A DNA stretch of 44,792 nt from Chloroflexota bacterium (GCA_016178045.1 JACOUE010000014.1:1-44792); one strand, 5' to 3'; shown: positions 33,517 to 42,391, counted from the first letter of the stretch. Made by a program: numbers and translations. Notes: generated by a model from the sequence alone, not told the origin.

Positions 33517-34608
33517 ATGTGGGACAAGCTGGGCGAAATCGAAAAGCGGTACGAGGAGCTGGGGGCGGAGATGGCGCGGCCGGAGGTCGCGGCCGACTAC
33601 GACCGTCTCCAGGCGCTGGCCAAGGAGCACGCCGCCCTCGAGGACACCGTCTCGCGCTATCGCGAGTACAAGCGCGTTTCCGCCGCCCTGGACGAGGCCC
33701 GCGCTATCGTCGAGGAGGGGTCGGACCCGGAGCTGGTGACCCTGGCCCGGGACGAGATCGCCGGCTACAGCGAAGAGCGCGACCGCCTGGAGGCGGACCT
33801 GCGCCTGGCCCTTCTGCCCAAGAGCCCGCTGGACGACAAGGACGTCATCGTCGAGGTCCGGGCGGCGGCCGGGGGCGAGGAGGCGGCGCTGTTCGCCGGC
33901 GACCTCTACCGCCTGTACAGCCGCTACGCCGAACGCCAGCGCTGGGGCGTGGACGTTATCTCCAGCCACGCCAGCGACTTGGGCGGCTTCAAGGAGATCA
34001 TCTTCGAGGTGCGCGGCAAAGGGGCGTACTCGCGCCTGAAGTACGAGAGCGGCGTCCACCGCGTCCAGCGCGTGCCCACCACCGAGGCCAGCGGCCGCAT
34101 CCACACCTCCACCGCCACCGTCGCCGTCCTGCCGGAGGCCGACGAGGTGGACCTCCACGTCGACGAGAAGGACCTGCGCATCGACGTCTTCAACGCCAGC
34201 GGCCACGGCGGCCAGAACGTGCAGAAGAACGCCACCGCCGTTCGCATCACCCACGTGCCCACGGGCATCGTGGCCGTGTGCCAGGACGAGCGGTCCCAGC
34301 TCAAGAACCGGCTGAAGGCGATGGCCGTCCTCCGCGCCCGCCTGCTGGACGTCGAGCAGCAGAAGCAGCGCCATGAGATCGAGTCGGCGCGGCGCGCCCA
34401 GGTGGGCAGCGGCGACCGGGCGGAGAAGATCCGCACCTACAACTTCCCCCAGGACCGCGTGACCGACCACCGCATCGGCCTGACGGTGCACAACCTGCCG
34501 GCCATCCTGGACGGGGAGATCGACGAGATTATCGACTCCCTGCGCCAGGAGGAGCAGGTAGAGCGTCTGGAAGCCAGGCCTGCCGGCAGGCAGGGGCAGA
34601 TAGCGTGA
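33517..34608 (+). CDS. prfA: Peptide chain release factor 1
   Basis: 363 residues. RF1 reads UAA and UAG stops. The peptidyl hydrolysis motif GGQ is in NASGHGGQNVQKNATAVRI (about 230), and the stop-codon-reading PxT motif is PTT in VQRVPTTEASGRIHTS. The C-terminal RAEKIRTYNFPQDRVTDHRI is typical. At the end, ARPAGRQGQIA comes from a GCCTGCCGGCAGGCAGG palindrome (34578-34594) extending the protein in frame. The stop overlaps the prmC GTG start. Confidence 0.94.
   Translation: MWDKLGEIEKRYEELGAEMARPEVAADYDRLQALAKEHAALEDTVSRYREYKRVSAALDEARAIVEEGSDPELVTLARDEIAGYSEERDRLEADLRLALLPKSPLDDKDVIVEVRAAAGGEEAALFAGDLYRLYSRYAERQRWGVDVISSHASDLGGFKEIIFEVRGKGAYSRLKYESGVHRVQRVPTTEASGRIHTSTATVAVLPEADEVDLHVDEKDLRIDVFNASGHGGQNVQKNATAVRITHVPTGIVAVCQDERSQLKNRLKAMAVLRARLLDVEQQKQRHEIESARRAQVGSGDRAEKIRTYNFPQDRVTDHRIGLTVHNLPAILDGEIDEIIDSLRQEEQVERLEARPAGRQGQIA
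34578..34597. repeat. CCTGCC/GGCAGG palindrome at the 3' end of prfA
   Basis: Read in frame as RPAGRQGQ, extending the RF1 C-terminus. Confidence 0.6.
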
Positions 34609-35483
34609 CCGTGCAGGAGGCGCTCCGTCAGGGCGCGCGCCTCCTTTCCGCCGAAGGCGGAAGCGACGAAGCGAACCTGGAGGCGGAGCTCCTCCTGGGC
34701 CACGCCCTCGGCCTCGACCGCGCCCACCTCTACCAGCACCTCCGCGAACCGTTGACCCCCGAGCAGCAATCCGCCTACGACGGCCTCCTGGAGCGCCGCC
34801 GCCGGCACGAGCCGGCCGCCTACATCACCGGCCGGCGCGAGTTCTACGGCCTGGACCTGGAGGTGACGCCGGCGGCCATGATCCCCCGGCCGGAGACGGA
34901 GCTGCTCGTCGAACTGGCGCTCGACTTCGCAGGGTCAAGGGTCAGGGGCCAAGGGTCAGGGGTCTCGGGTTCCGAGTTTCGGGTGGTGGACGTGGGCGTG
35001 GGCTGCGGCGCCATCGCCCTGGCCCTGGCCGCGAACCTGCCGCCCGAGGTCCGCGTCGTCGGTATCGACGTCTCCGCTGAAGCCCTCGCCCTGGCCCGGC
35101 GCAACGCCGAGCGCCTGGGCCTCGGCGGCCGGCTGCTGCTCGTGGAGGGTGACCTGCTGGGCCCGCTCGCCTCGCCGGTGGCCGTTATCGTGGGGAACCT
35201 ACCCTACGTGCGGACCGCCGACTGGGAGGCGGCGCCGCCCGAGATCCGCTGCTTCGAGCCGCGCCGCGCCCTCGACGGCGGCCCCGACGGCCTCCGCCTC
35301 ATCGAGCGGCTGCTGCGCCAGGCGCCCGCCTACCTCAAGCCCGCCGGCGCCCTCGTCCTGGAGATCGGCGACAAGCAAGGCACGGCGGCAAGCGCCCTAG
35401 CCGGGCAGGCCTTCCCGCGCGCCCAGGTGCGGGCAGAGCGGGACCTATCGGGGTTGGATCGCGTTCTGGTGGTGGGGACGTAG
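34605..35483 (+). CDS. prmC: Release-factor glutamine methyltransferase
   Basis: 292 residues. PrmC methylates the GGQ glutamine of RF1/RF2, and here it overlaps prfA by four bases. The N-terminal helical domain (EALRQGARLLSAEGGSDEANLEAELLL) is followed by the SAM site VVDVGVGCGAIALALA and the active-site GNLPYVRT, where Leu takes the place of the usual second residue of NPPY. Between ALDFAG and VVDVG, about 14 residues (VRGQGSGVSGSEF) come from GGGTCAGG repeats (34931-34984) read in frame. Confidence 0.9.
   Translation: MTVQEALRQGARLLSAEGGSDEANLEAELLLGHALGLDRAHLYQHLREPLTPEQQSAYDGLLERRRRHEPAAYITGRREFYGLDLEVTPAAMIPRPETELLVELALDFAGSRVRGQGSGVSGSEFRVVDVGVGCGAIALALAANLPPEVRVVGIDVSAEALALARRNAERLGLGGRLLLVEGDLLGPLASPVAVIVGNLPYVRTADWEAAPPEIRCFEPRRALDGGPDGLRLIERLLRQAPAYLKPAGALVLEIGDKQGTAASALAGQAFPRAQVRAERDLSGLDRVLVVGT
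34931..34984. repeat. AGGGTCAGGGG repeat tract inside prmC
   Basis: GGGTCAAGGGTCAGGGGCCA and then AAGGGTCAGGGGTC, translated between the two PrmC domains. Confidence 0.6.
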
Positions 35484-35495
35484 CCTGCCTGAAAT

Positions 35496-35590
35496 GTAGC
35501 GAGGCCCTGCCTACCGGCAGGCAGGCTTCAGGCCTCCATAGTTGCTGTGGCGACCTGAAGCCTGCCCTGAGCGCAGCCGAAGGGGTCGCC
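35496..35590. repeat. Composite nested repeats
   Basis: GAGGCC...GGCCTC arms enclose a CCTGCCTACCGGCAGGCAGG palindrome (35503-35526); next GGCGACCTGAAG and GGGGTCGCC arms (35549-35590) enclose a CCTGCCCTGAGC...GCCGAA element. The gap 35484-35716 also holds a short open tail (35612-35706, PQEVLAKVAELRAKWGFAEP then stop) that may be a gene fragment. Confidence 0.6.
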
Positions 35591-35716
35591 GCTACATCTC
35601 GCCATTGTTGCGCCCGCCCCAGGAGGTGCTGGCGAAGGTGGCGGAGCTGCGGGCCAAGTGGGGGTTCGCGGAGCCGCGAGAGGAGCGGCAGCAACGGGCG
35701 GGCTGAAGCTGGGGAC

Positions 35717-36648
35717 TTAGCGGGACAGCTGGTAGACCTTGCCCTCGGTCTTGATGGAGGGCGCCACCACCAGCTCCGTATCGTGGAACTCGGCGATAGT
35801 CTGGGCGCCGCAGACGCCCATGCTCGTCCGGACCCCAGCGCCTTGCAGATGTCGCCGCCGGTGCGCATGCCGCCGTCCGTGACGACGGGGACGTAGCGGC
35901 CCGTCTCCCGGTAGTGCTGGTCGCGGGCGGCGGCGCAGTCGATGGTCGCCGTAACCTGGGGCACGCCGACGCCCAGCACCTCGCGCGAAGTGCAGATGGC
36001 GCCGGGGCCCACGCCGACCAGGATCGCCGCAATGCCGGTCTCCATTAGCTCTTTGGCGGCGTCGTAGGTGACCGTGTTGCCGACCATCACCGGCACCTTG
36101 ATCGTCTCGACCAGGTCCTCGAAGATGAGGCCGCGCAGGGAGCGCGAGATGTGGCGGGCGGTGGTGACGGTGGACTGGACGACGAAGATGTCGGCCCCGG
36201 CCTCCACGGCCGCGGGGGCGAGCCGCTTGGTGGTGGCGGGCGTGGCTGAGACGGCGCAGACGGCGCCGCCCTGCTTGATCGCCCGCACCCGCTCGCCGAT
36301 CAGGTTCTCACGGACGGGCGCGGCGTAGGCTTTCTGAATGAGGGCCGCAGATTCTCCGTCGGAGGCAGCGGTGATCTCCGCGATGACGGCGTCGGTGTCG
36401 TCGTACCGGGTCTGGAGCCCCTCGAGGTTCATGACCGCCAGGCCGCCCATCTCTCCGAAGGCGGCCGCGAAGCGGGGGTCGACCACGGCGTCGAGGGCGG
36501 CGGCCAGCACGGGCAGCTCGAAGGTGTACGGCGGTATGCTGAAGTGGACGTCCGTCAGCTCCGGGTTCACAGTGACGGACCCGGGGACGATGGCTACGTC
36601 GTCGAAGCCGTAGGCGGGCCGGAGTTCCTTATAGGATGCCAGAGCCAT
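35717..36648 (-). pseudogene. GuaB3-like IMP dehydrogenase-related protein, internal deletion
   Basis: From the ATG at 36648 about 271 residues are intact: [61 protein letters not shown] (Cys loop) and VVTDGGMRTGGDICKAL. Near 35835 the frame changes and resumes as RTSMGVCGAQTIAEFHD and APSIKTEGKVYQLSR with stop at 35717. The 65-70 residues that normally follow (GADAVM region, flap) are gone. The family turns over guanine nucleotides or is regulatory; this copy would be inactive. An assembly error is possible. Confidence 0.8.
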
Positions 36649-36880
36649 GACACCTGCCTCGGAGATAGTAAAGACGCCGGGACGCCTGCCTGTGGGCGGA
36701 GTTTTCACTAAATATAGCAGAGGCAAAGGGACCCGTCAACGATTTATGGGCCGTTTTTCCGTAAAAAGATAAAGCGCTTTCTCTTTTCCGAAGCAACGTA
36801 GAATGACCCGAGCAGTGTCGCCGCCTGTCATTCTGAGCGCCGACCACGCCCGGCTGACCATTGTTCTCGGTTCTAGGTTC

Positions 36881-36886
36881 TATAAT
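36881..36886 (+). promoter_or_regulatory. -10 box of rsmI
   Basis: TATAAT, six bases before the GTG start at 36893, so the mRNA would be leaderless or the start lies further in. Confidence 0.5.
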
Positions 36887-36892
36887 CAGCCC

Positions 36893-37768
36893 GTGGGAAT
36901 CCTCTACCTGGTAGCCACGCCGATCGGCAACCTGGAGGACGTCACCCTCCGTGCCCTCCGCATCCTGCGGGAGGTGTCGCTCGTCGCCGCCGAGGACACC
37001 CGCACCGCCCGCAAGCTGCTGTCGCACTACGGCATCAAGGCGCGTCTCACCAGCTACACCGACCACAACAAGCGCACGAGGATCCCTGCCGTCCTGGCCG
37101 CCCTCGGGCGCGGCGACGTCGCCCTCGTCTCCGAGGCGGGCATGCCCGGCGTCTCCGACCCCGGCCACGACCTCGTCGTCGCCGCCAGCGAGGCGGGCTT
37201 CCCGGTCGTCCCGGTACCCGGCCCGTCCGCGGTGACGGCGGCTCTGGCCGTCTCCGGCCTGCCCACGCGCCAGTTCACCTACGTCGGCTTCCTCCCCCGG
37301 CGCGCCGGCGAGCGCCGCCGCCTCCTCCAGTCGCTGGCCGCAGAGCCGCGCACTATCGTCGCCTTCGAGTCACCCCACCGGCTGGAGCGGACCCTGGCCG
37401 ACATGCTCTCCGTATTGGGCGACCGGCGGCTGGCCGTCTGCCGGGAGCTGACCAAAGCGTTCGAGGAGGTGTTCCGCGGCACCGTCAGCGAGGCGATCGA
37501 GCGCTTCCGCCAGCCCCGCGGCGAGTTCACGCTCGTGGTGGAGGGCCTGCCTGCCGGTAGGCACGGCGCCGCGACCGATGTAGGGGCGACCTTCAGGTCG
37601 CCCGCGGGGAGGGGGGCTGAGCCGGACACCGTCCGCCGCGAGTTACAGCGGCTCCGTGACGAAGGACAGGGGGCGCGGCAGGCCGTGGCGGAGGTGGCCC
37701 GCCGCTACGGCCTGCCCCACCGCCGGGTCTACCGCCTGTGGCTGGACCTGCGGCAGTCCCGTCGTTGA
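36893..37768 (+). CDS. rsmI: 16S rRNA (cytidine-2'-O)-methyltransferase
   Basis: 291 residues from the GTG that gives the family start GILYLVATPIGNLEDVTLRA. Further motifs: AAEDTRTARKLLSHYGI, LVSEAGMPGVSDPGHDLV, VPGPSAVTAALAVSGLPT and FVGFLP-like YVGFLPRRAGER. RsmI methylates C1402 of 16S rRNA. Residues about 218-240 (GLPAGRHGAATDVGATFRSPAG) come from two repeats (37545-37604) read in frame before the C-terminal helical domain. The start is very close to a TATAAT box. Confidence 0.92.
   Translation: MGILYLVATPIGNLEDVTLRALRILREVSLVAAEDTRTARKLLSHYGIKARLTSYTDHNKRTRIPAVLAALGRGDVALVSEAGMPGVSDPGHDLVVAASEAGFPVVPVPGPSAVTAALAVSGLPTRQFTYVGFLPRRAGERRRLLQSLAAEPRTIVAFESPHRLERTLADMLSVLGDRRLAVCRELTKAFEEVFRGTVSEAIERFRQPRGEFTLVVEGLPAGRHGAATDVGATFRSPAGRGAEPDTVRRELQRLRDEGQGARQAVAEVARRYGLPHRRVYRLWLDLRQSRR
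37545..37604. repeat. Two palindromes inside rsmI
   Basis: GCCTGCCTGCCGGTAGGCA (37545-37563), then GTAGGGGCGACCT-TC-AGGTCGCCC (37580-37602). Both are translated in frame. Confidence 0.75.
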
Positions 37769-37793
37769 CAGGCCCCGGCGGCGATTGTAATCT
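37765..37793 (+). promoter_or_regulatory. Promoter with overlapping hairpins
   Basis: TTGACA (37765-37770), 17 bases, TAATCT (37788-37793). TCTGGGGGC-AATC-GCCCCCAGA (37791-37812) forms a nine-pair hairpin, while GGCGATTG (37780) can instead pair with CAATCGCC (37799). Confidence 0.5.
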
Positions 37794-37828
37794 GGGGGCA
37801 ATCGCCCCCAGAAAGGAAGTCGCTGGTG

Positions 37829-38722
37829 ATGCCCGCGCTGGAGCTCGTCCTGATCGGCACCGGCAGCCCCGTTCCCTCCCCCAACCGCTCCGGGCCGTCG
37901 CAGGTCATCACCGGCGGCGATACCCGGGTGCTGATCGATTGCGGCTGGGGCGCCACCCGCCGGCTCTACGCGGCGCGGATACCGCCCATCTCCATCAGCG
38001 CCGTCTTCTTCACCCACCTCCACTCCGACCACATTACCGACCTCGCCGATTTCCTGATGATGCGCTGGACCGGCGGCGCCACCAAGCCCCTTCCGGTGTA
38101 CGGCCCTGCCGGTACCGCCGAGATGGTCGGGGGGTTCCGGCAGGCGCTGGCCGAGGACAAGAAGTTCCGCCTGGCCCACCACGGCGAGAAGCTCTCGTCC
38201 ATTGGGACGGCCTGCGACGTCACGGAGATCACGGCCGGCGAAGAGCCCACGGCGGTCGCCCGGACCGGCGATGTCACCGTCAGCGCTTTCGCCGTGGACC
38301 ACCGGCCGGTCATCCCGGCCTACGGCTACCGGCTCGAACGGGACGGTTACGCCGTCGCCGTCTCGGGCGATACCAACGCCTGCCCGGGGCTCACCGCCGG
38401 CGCCCGCGGCGCCGATATCCTGGTCTGCGACTCGCAGCACCGCGAGATGATGCTTGCCTTCGAGGACAGCCTGCGCAAGATGGGCAACGACCTGGTGGCC
38501 GCCCTCCTCTTCGACGCCCATACCTACCACGCCTCCACCCACGACGCCGCTCGCGTGGCCCAGACGGCCGGCGTGAAGCACCTCGTCATGTCCCACGTCA
38601 TGCCCCCGATCCCCGACGAAGGCACCGAGGTGGAAGCGTTTACCGCCGGCCTGTCCCAAATCTACTCGGGCCGGATCACGGTCGGGCGGGACCTCCAGCG
38701 GTTCGTCCTCCCTCCGGCCTGA
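37829..38722 (+). CDS. RNase Z-like metallo-beta-lactamase hydrolase
   Basis: 297 residues. It opens LELVLIGTGSPVPSPNRSGPS, then LIDCGWGATRRL, the zinc motif FFTHLHSDHITDLADFL (about 62-78), then SGDTNACPG and DAHTYHASTHDAARVAQ. This matches the RNase Z/arylsulfatase-like branch. It may process tRNA 3' ends, but the flexible arm of true RNase Z is not clear, so a general hydrolase is possible. The ATG three bases after a GTG is preferred. Confidence 0.82.
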   Translation: MPALELVLIGTGSPVPSPNRSGPSQVITGGDTRVLIDCGWGATRRLYAARIPPISISAVFFTHLHSDHITDLADFLMMRWTGGATKPLPVYGPAGTAEMVGGFRQALAEDKKFRLAHHGEKLSSIGTACDVTEITAGEEPTAVARTGDVTVSAFAVDHRPVIPAYGYRLERDGYAVAVSGDTNACPGLTAGARGADILVCDSQHREMMLAFEDSLRKMGNDLVAALLFDAHTYHASTHDAARVAQTAGVKHLVMSHVMPPIPDEGTEVEAFTAGLSQIYSGRITVGRDLQRFVLPPA

Positions 38723-38759
38723 ACACGGCCTCTTCGCTTCCTTCGTCGTCCCTACCCCG

Positions 38760-38765
38760 TATGCT
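38760..38765 (+). promoter_or_regulatory. -10 box of metG
   Basis: TATGCT, 20 bases before the ATG at 38786. Confidence 0.4.
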
Positions 38766-38785
38766 AAAATTCGAACCGAACCCGC

Positions 38786-40468
38786 ATGCCGGAAAAGATC
38801 TTCATCGGCGTCGCCTGGCCCTACGCCAACGGCTCCCTGCACACTGGTCAGATCGTCGGTGCCTACCTGCCGGCGGACATCTTCGCCCGCTACCACCGGG
38901 CCCGGGGCAACCAGGTGCTGATGGTCTCCGGCAGCGACCGCCACGGCACCCCCATCACCATCCGCGCCGAGCAGGAAGGCCGCACCCCAGCCGAGGTGGC
39001 CGACCAGTTCCACGAGGAGTTCGTCCAGACGTGGGAGCGCCTCGGTATCACCTTCGACCTCTACACGACCACGGGCACGGAGAACCACGCCCGCACCGTC
39101 CACGACATCTTCCTCCGCCTGCATGAGAAGGGCGACATCTACAAGGGGAGCATGAAGCTGCCCTACTGCAAGGTGGAGGAGCGGTTCCTGCTCGACCGTT
39201 ATGTCGAGGGGACGTGCCCCATCTGCGGCGACCCCGGCGCCCGCGGCGACCAGTGCGACAACTGCGGCAACGTCCTCGACCCCATCGACCTGAAGGACCG
39301 CCGTTGCAAGTTCGACGGCTCGGAGCCGGAGATCAGGGACTCGGAGCACTTCTTCCTCCGCCTCAGCGCCTACAACCAGAGGCTGAAGGAGTGGCTCACC
39401 CACGACAAGCGGCACTGGCGCAAGAACGTCCTCAACTTCTCGCTGGGCGTGATCGAGCAGGAGCTTCGCGACCGCGCCATCACCCGCGACCTGGAGTGGG
39501 GCGTGCCGGTCCCCCTCGCAGGCTACGACGACAAGCGCGTCTACGTCTGGTTCGAGAACGTCATCGGCTACCTTTCCGCCGCCAGGGAGTGGGCCCAGCG
39601 CCAGGGCGAAGCGGAGAAGTGGCGCGACTTCTGGCAGGACCCCGCCTGCAAGACCTACTACTTCATCGGCAAGGACAACATCTTCTTCCACACCCTCAGT
39701 TGGCCCGCCCAGCTCATGTCCTACAGCGAAGCCTCCGGGGAAAACTACAACCTCCCCTACGACGTCCCCGCCAACCAGTACCAGACCATCCGCGGCAGCC
39801 GCGCCTCCACCAGCCGCCGCCTCGCCGTCTGGATACCCGACTTCCTCTCGCGCTACGACCCGGACGCCCTCCGCTACTACTTGGCGGCCACGATGCCGGA
39901 GACGTCCGACTCCGACTTCACCTGGGCGGACTTCGTCCGCCGCAACAACGACGAACTAGTGGCGACCTGGGGCAACCTGGTGAACCGCGTCCTCACCTTC
40001 GCCCACCGCCACTTCGACCGCGGGGTGCCGGAGCCGGGGGAGCTGATCGGCGCCGACCGGTCGCTGCTGACGCGGGTCGAGGCCGCCGTGGGCGAGGCCG
40101 GCGACAACCTCGCGCTCTGCCGCTTCCGCGCCGGCCTGGAGACGGCGATGGCCGCCGCCCGCGAGGCCAACCGCTACCTGGAGGAGAACGCCCCCTGGAA
40201 GCTCATCAGCGAGGACCGGGCGCGTTGCGCCACTGTCCTCTACACCGCCATCAGCGCCATCAACGGGTTGAAAGTGGCCTTCTACCCGTACCTGCCCTTC
40301 ACCACCCAGCGCCTGCACGGCTTCCTGGGCTACGAGGGGCCGGTCGACGGTGCCGGCTGGCGCTGCGAGGCGGCGCGGCCGGGGCAGCCCCTGGCCCAAC
40401 CCGAGCCGCTCTACCGCAAGCTCGACCCGGACCTGGTGGAGGAAGAAGAGGCCCGGCTGGGGATATAG
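38786..40468 (+). CDS. metG: Methionyl-tRNA synthetase
   Basis: 560 residues. HIGH is seen as NGSLHTGQI in WPYANGSLHTGQIVGAYLP; the zinc knuckles are CPICGDPGARGDQCDNCG (about 147-165). The KMSKS loop region reads IRGSRASTSRRLAVW (about 335-350), so the usual lysines are replaced; RASTS is an unusual form. The anticodon domain follows (NRVLTFAHRHF). There is no C-terminal tRNA-binding domain. It attaches Met to tRNA. tatD starts two bases downstream. Confidence 0.94.
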   Translation: MPEKIFIGVAWPYANGSLHTGQIVGAYLPADIFARYHRARGNQVLMVSGSDRHGTPITIRAEQEGRTPAEVADQFHEEFVQTWERLGITFDLYTTTGTENHARTVHDIFLRLHEKGDIYKGSMKLPYCKVEERFLLDRYVEGTCPICGDPGARGDQCDNCGNVLDPIDLKDRRCKFDGSEPEIRDSEHFFLRLSAYNQRLKEWLTHDKRHWRKNVLNFSLGVIEQELRDRAITRDLEWGVPVPLAGYDDKRVYVWFENVIGYLSAAREWAQRQGEAEKWRDFWQDPACKTYYFIGKDNIFFHTLSWPAQLMSYSEASGENYNLPYDVPANQYQTIRGSRASTSRRLAVWIPDFLSRYDPDALRYYLAATMPETSDSDFTWADFVRRNNDELVATWGNLVNRVLTFAHRHFDRGVPEPGELIGADRSLLTRVEAAVGEAGDNLALCRFRAGLETAMAAAREANRYLEENAPWKLISEDRARCATVLYTAISAINGLKVAFYPYLPFTTQRLHGFLGYEGPVDGAGWRCEAARPGQPLAQPEPLYRKLDPDLVEEEEARLGI

Positions 40469-40469
40469 C

Positions 40470-41312
40470 ATGCTCGTCGATTCGCACTGCCACCTCCAGG
40501 ACAAACGCTTCGACCGCGACCGCCAGGCGGCGCTGGAGCGGGCGCGCGAGGCGGGGTTACGCGCCTTCGTGGTCGTCGGGACGGACGTCGAGAGCAGCCG
40601 CCGCGCCGTAGCCCTGGCCGACGAGCAGCCCGATGTGTACGCCGTGGTCGGCGTGCACCCCCACGAGGCGGCGAAGGTGAACGGGCGAACCCTCCAGGCC
40701 CTGCGCCAGCTGGCGGATTCGCCCAAGGTAGTGGCTATCGGCGAGACCGGGCTCGACTACTACCGCAAGCTCTCGCCGCCCGAGGACCAGAAGCGGCTGT
40801 TCCGGCGGCTGCTGGAGCTGGCGGGAGAGCGGCGCCGGCCGGTGGTGATCCACTCCCGCCAGGCCGACGGCGAGACATTCGACATCCTGGCCGCCTTCGC
40901 GGCCCAAATGCTCCCGGGCTGGCCCAAGGACCGGCCGCTGGGCGTCATGCACTGCTTCGCGGGCGACCTGATGCTGGCCCTGCGCTACGTCCAGCTGGGC
41001 TTCCTCATCTCCGTGCCAGCCACCTGCACCTACCCCAAGACCGACCGCATCTGCGCCGTGGCCGCCGGGCTGCCCCTGCGCTGGATGACTGTCGAAACGG
41101 ACGCCCCCTTGCTGCCGCCGCAGTCGCACCGGGGGAAGCGCAACGAACCGGCGTACCTGACGGAGACCGTCGAGCGCATCGCCGCCCTGCGGGGCCAGAC
41201 GTACCTGGGGGTGGCCTCCGGCACCGCCCTGGCCGCGGCCTGGCTGTTCGGCCTCGGGGACATCGGCGACGTCGGGGAAGAGGAATACTTGGAAGGGCAG
41301 CGCGTCCCATGA
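40470..41312 (+). CDS. tatD: TatD family metal-dependent DNase
   Basis: 280 residues. Metal ligands are seen in LVDSHCHLQDKRF, AIGETGLDYYRKLSPPEDQKR, VVIHSRQADGETF, VMHCFAGD and VETDAPLLPP, in the standard TatD order. Members are 3'-5' nucleases with a role in DNA quality control or tRNA editing by-products. It often follows metG, as here. The end overlaps the next gene by four bases. The C-terminal tail GDVGEEEYLEGQRVP is acidic. Confidence 0.93.
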   Translation: MLVDSHCHLQDKRFDRDRQAALERAREAGLRAFVVVGTDVESSRRAVALADEQPDVYAVVGVHPHEAAKVNGRTLQALRQLADSPKVVAIGETGLDYYRKLSPPEDQKRLFRRLLELAGERRRPVVIHSRQADGETFDILAAFAAQMLPGWPKDRPLGVMHCFAGDLMLALRYVQLGFLISVPATCTYPKTDRICAVAAGLPLRWMTVETDAPLLPPQSHRGKRNEPAYLTETVERIAALRGQTYLGVASGTALAAAWLFGLGDIGDVGEEEYLEGQRVP

Positions 41313-42274
41313 AGGCCGGCCTGCTCTACGGCCCCGTCCACGAAGACCTCGCCCTCGTCGAGGAGACACTGGACTCCCTCAAGCAGGTCGACTTTGCGCC
41401 GCTGGCCGAGATGATGGACCTGGCCCTCTCCGGGTCCGGCAAGCGGCTGCGGCCGGCCCTGGCCCTTCTCTCGGCGACGTTCGGCGACTACAACCTGGAG
41501 CTGGTGGTCCCCCTGGCCGCGTCCATCGAGCTGCTGCACACGGCCACGCTCGTCCACGACGACGTCATCGATAACGCCGCCACCCGCCGCGGCCGTCCCA
41601 CCGCTAACAGCCTCTTCCGCAACAGCACTACCGTCATGCTGGGCGACTACATGTTCGCGCACGCCGCCGAGCTGGTGGCCCGCACGGCCAACATCCGCGT
41701 TATTCGTTTGTTCGCCCACACCCTGATGGTGATGGCCAAGGGGGAGATCGGGCAGGACATGACCGCCTACGACAGCCGCCAGACCGTGCGCGACTACCTC
41801 TTCCGCATCAACGGGAAGACGGCGTCGCTGTTCGCTACCGCCGCCGAGGGCGGGGCCATCGTCGCCGGGGAGCCCGAAGAGTGGATCCAGGCCCTCCACG
41901 GCTACGGCTACAACCTCGGCACGGCCTTCCAGATCGTGGACGACATCCTTGACTTCACCGGCGACGAGCGGGAGATGGGCAAGCCGGTGGGCAGCGACCT
42001 GATGCAGGGGACGCTGACTCTGCCCTCGCTCCTGCTGATGGAGCGCTACCCGAAGAGCAACCCGGTCACGAAGTTCTTCGCCGGGCGGCGCAAGCAGGAG
42101 TATCTGGACCAGGTGGTGGCGATGGTGCGGGAGTCCGACATCCTCGAGGAGTCATACGGGATGGCCCGCGACTTCTGCCGCCGCGCCGTGGAGGCCATCG
42201 AGCTCCTGCCCGACACCGAGGCCCGCGGCACCCTGACGGACTTGACCGAATACGTCCTCGACCGCCACAGCTAG
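41309..42274 (+). CDS. Polyprenyl diphosphate synthase (trans-type)
   Basis: 321 residues. The first Asp-rich motif is in ATLVHDDVIDNAATRRG and the second is FQIVDDILDFTGD; GKRLRPALALLSA and KTASLFATAAEGGAIV are also typical. It condenses isopentenyl diphosphate with allylic diphosphates, giving a quinone side chain or longer prenyl chain. HDDVID is DDxxD-like with no two-residue insertion, as in long-chain enzymes. It is translationally coupled to tatD. Product length cannot be judged safely. Confidence 0.91.
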   Translation: MKAGLLYGPVHEDLALVEETLDSLKQVDFAPLAEMMDLALSGSGKRLRPALALLSATFGDYNLELVVPLAASIELLHTATLVHDDVIDNAATRRGRPTANSLFRNSTTVMLGDYMFAHAAELVARTANIRVIRLFAHTLMVMAKGEIGQDMTAYDSRQTVRDYLFRINGKTASLFATAAEGGAIVAGEPEEWIQALHGYGYNLGTAFQIVDDILDFTGDEREMGKPVGSDLMQGTLTLPSLLLMERYPKSNPVTKFFAGRRKQEYLDQVVAMVRESDILEESYGMARDFCRRAVEAIELLPDTEARGTLTDLTEYVLDRHS

Positions 42275-42289
42275 GCGCGGCCACCCGAC

Positions 42290-42391
42290 GCTCATCCTGA
42301 GCCTGCCTGCCCTGAGCGAAGTCGAAGGGTCGAAGGATGAGCACCCCCTCATGGTTCGACAGGCCTGCCTGCCGGCAGGCAGGCTCACCAG
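42290..42391. repeat. Nested repeat cluster
   Basis: GCTCATCCTGAG and TCGAAGGATGAGC arms (42290-42342) hold a CCTGCCTGCCCTGAGC insert. Next GGTTCGACAGG and GGCTCACC are split by CCTGCCTGCCGGCAGGCA (42363-42382). Confidence 0.65.

Noticed and set aside
35612-35706. Small gene encoding PQEVLAKVAELRAKWGFAEP
   Set aside because: No start codon with a ribosome-binding site was seen; it is noted only as a possible fragment.
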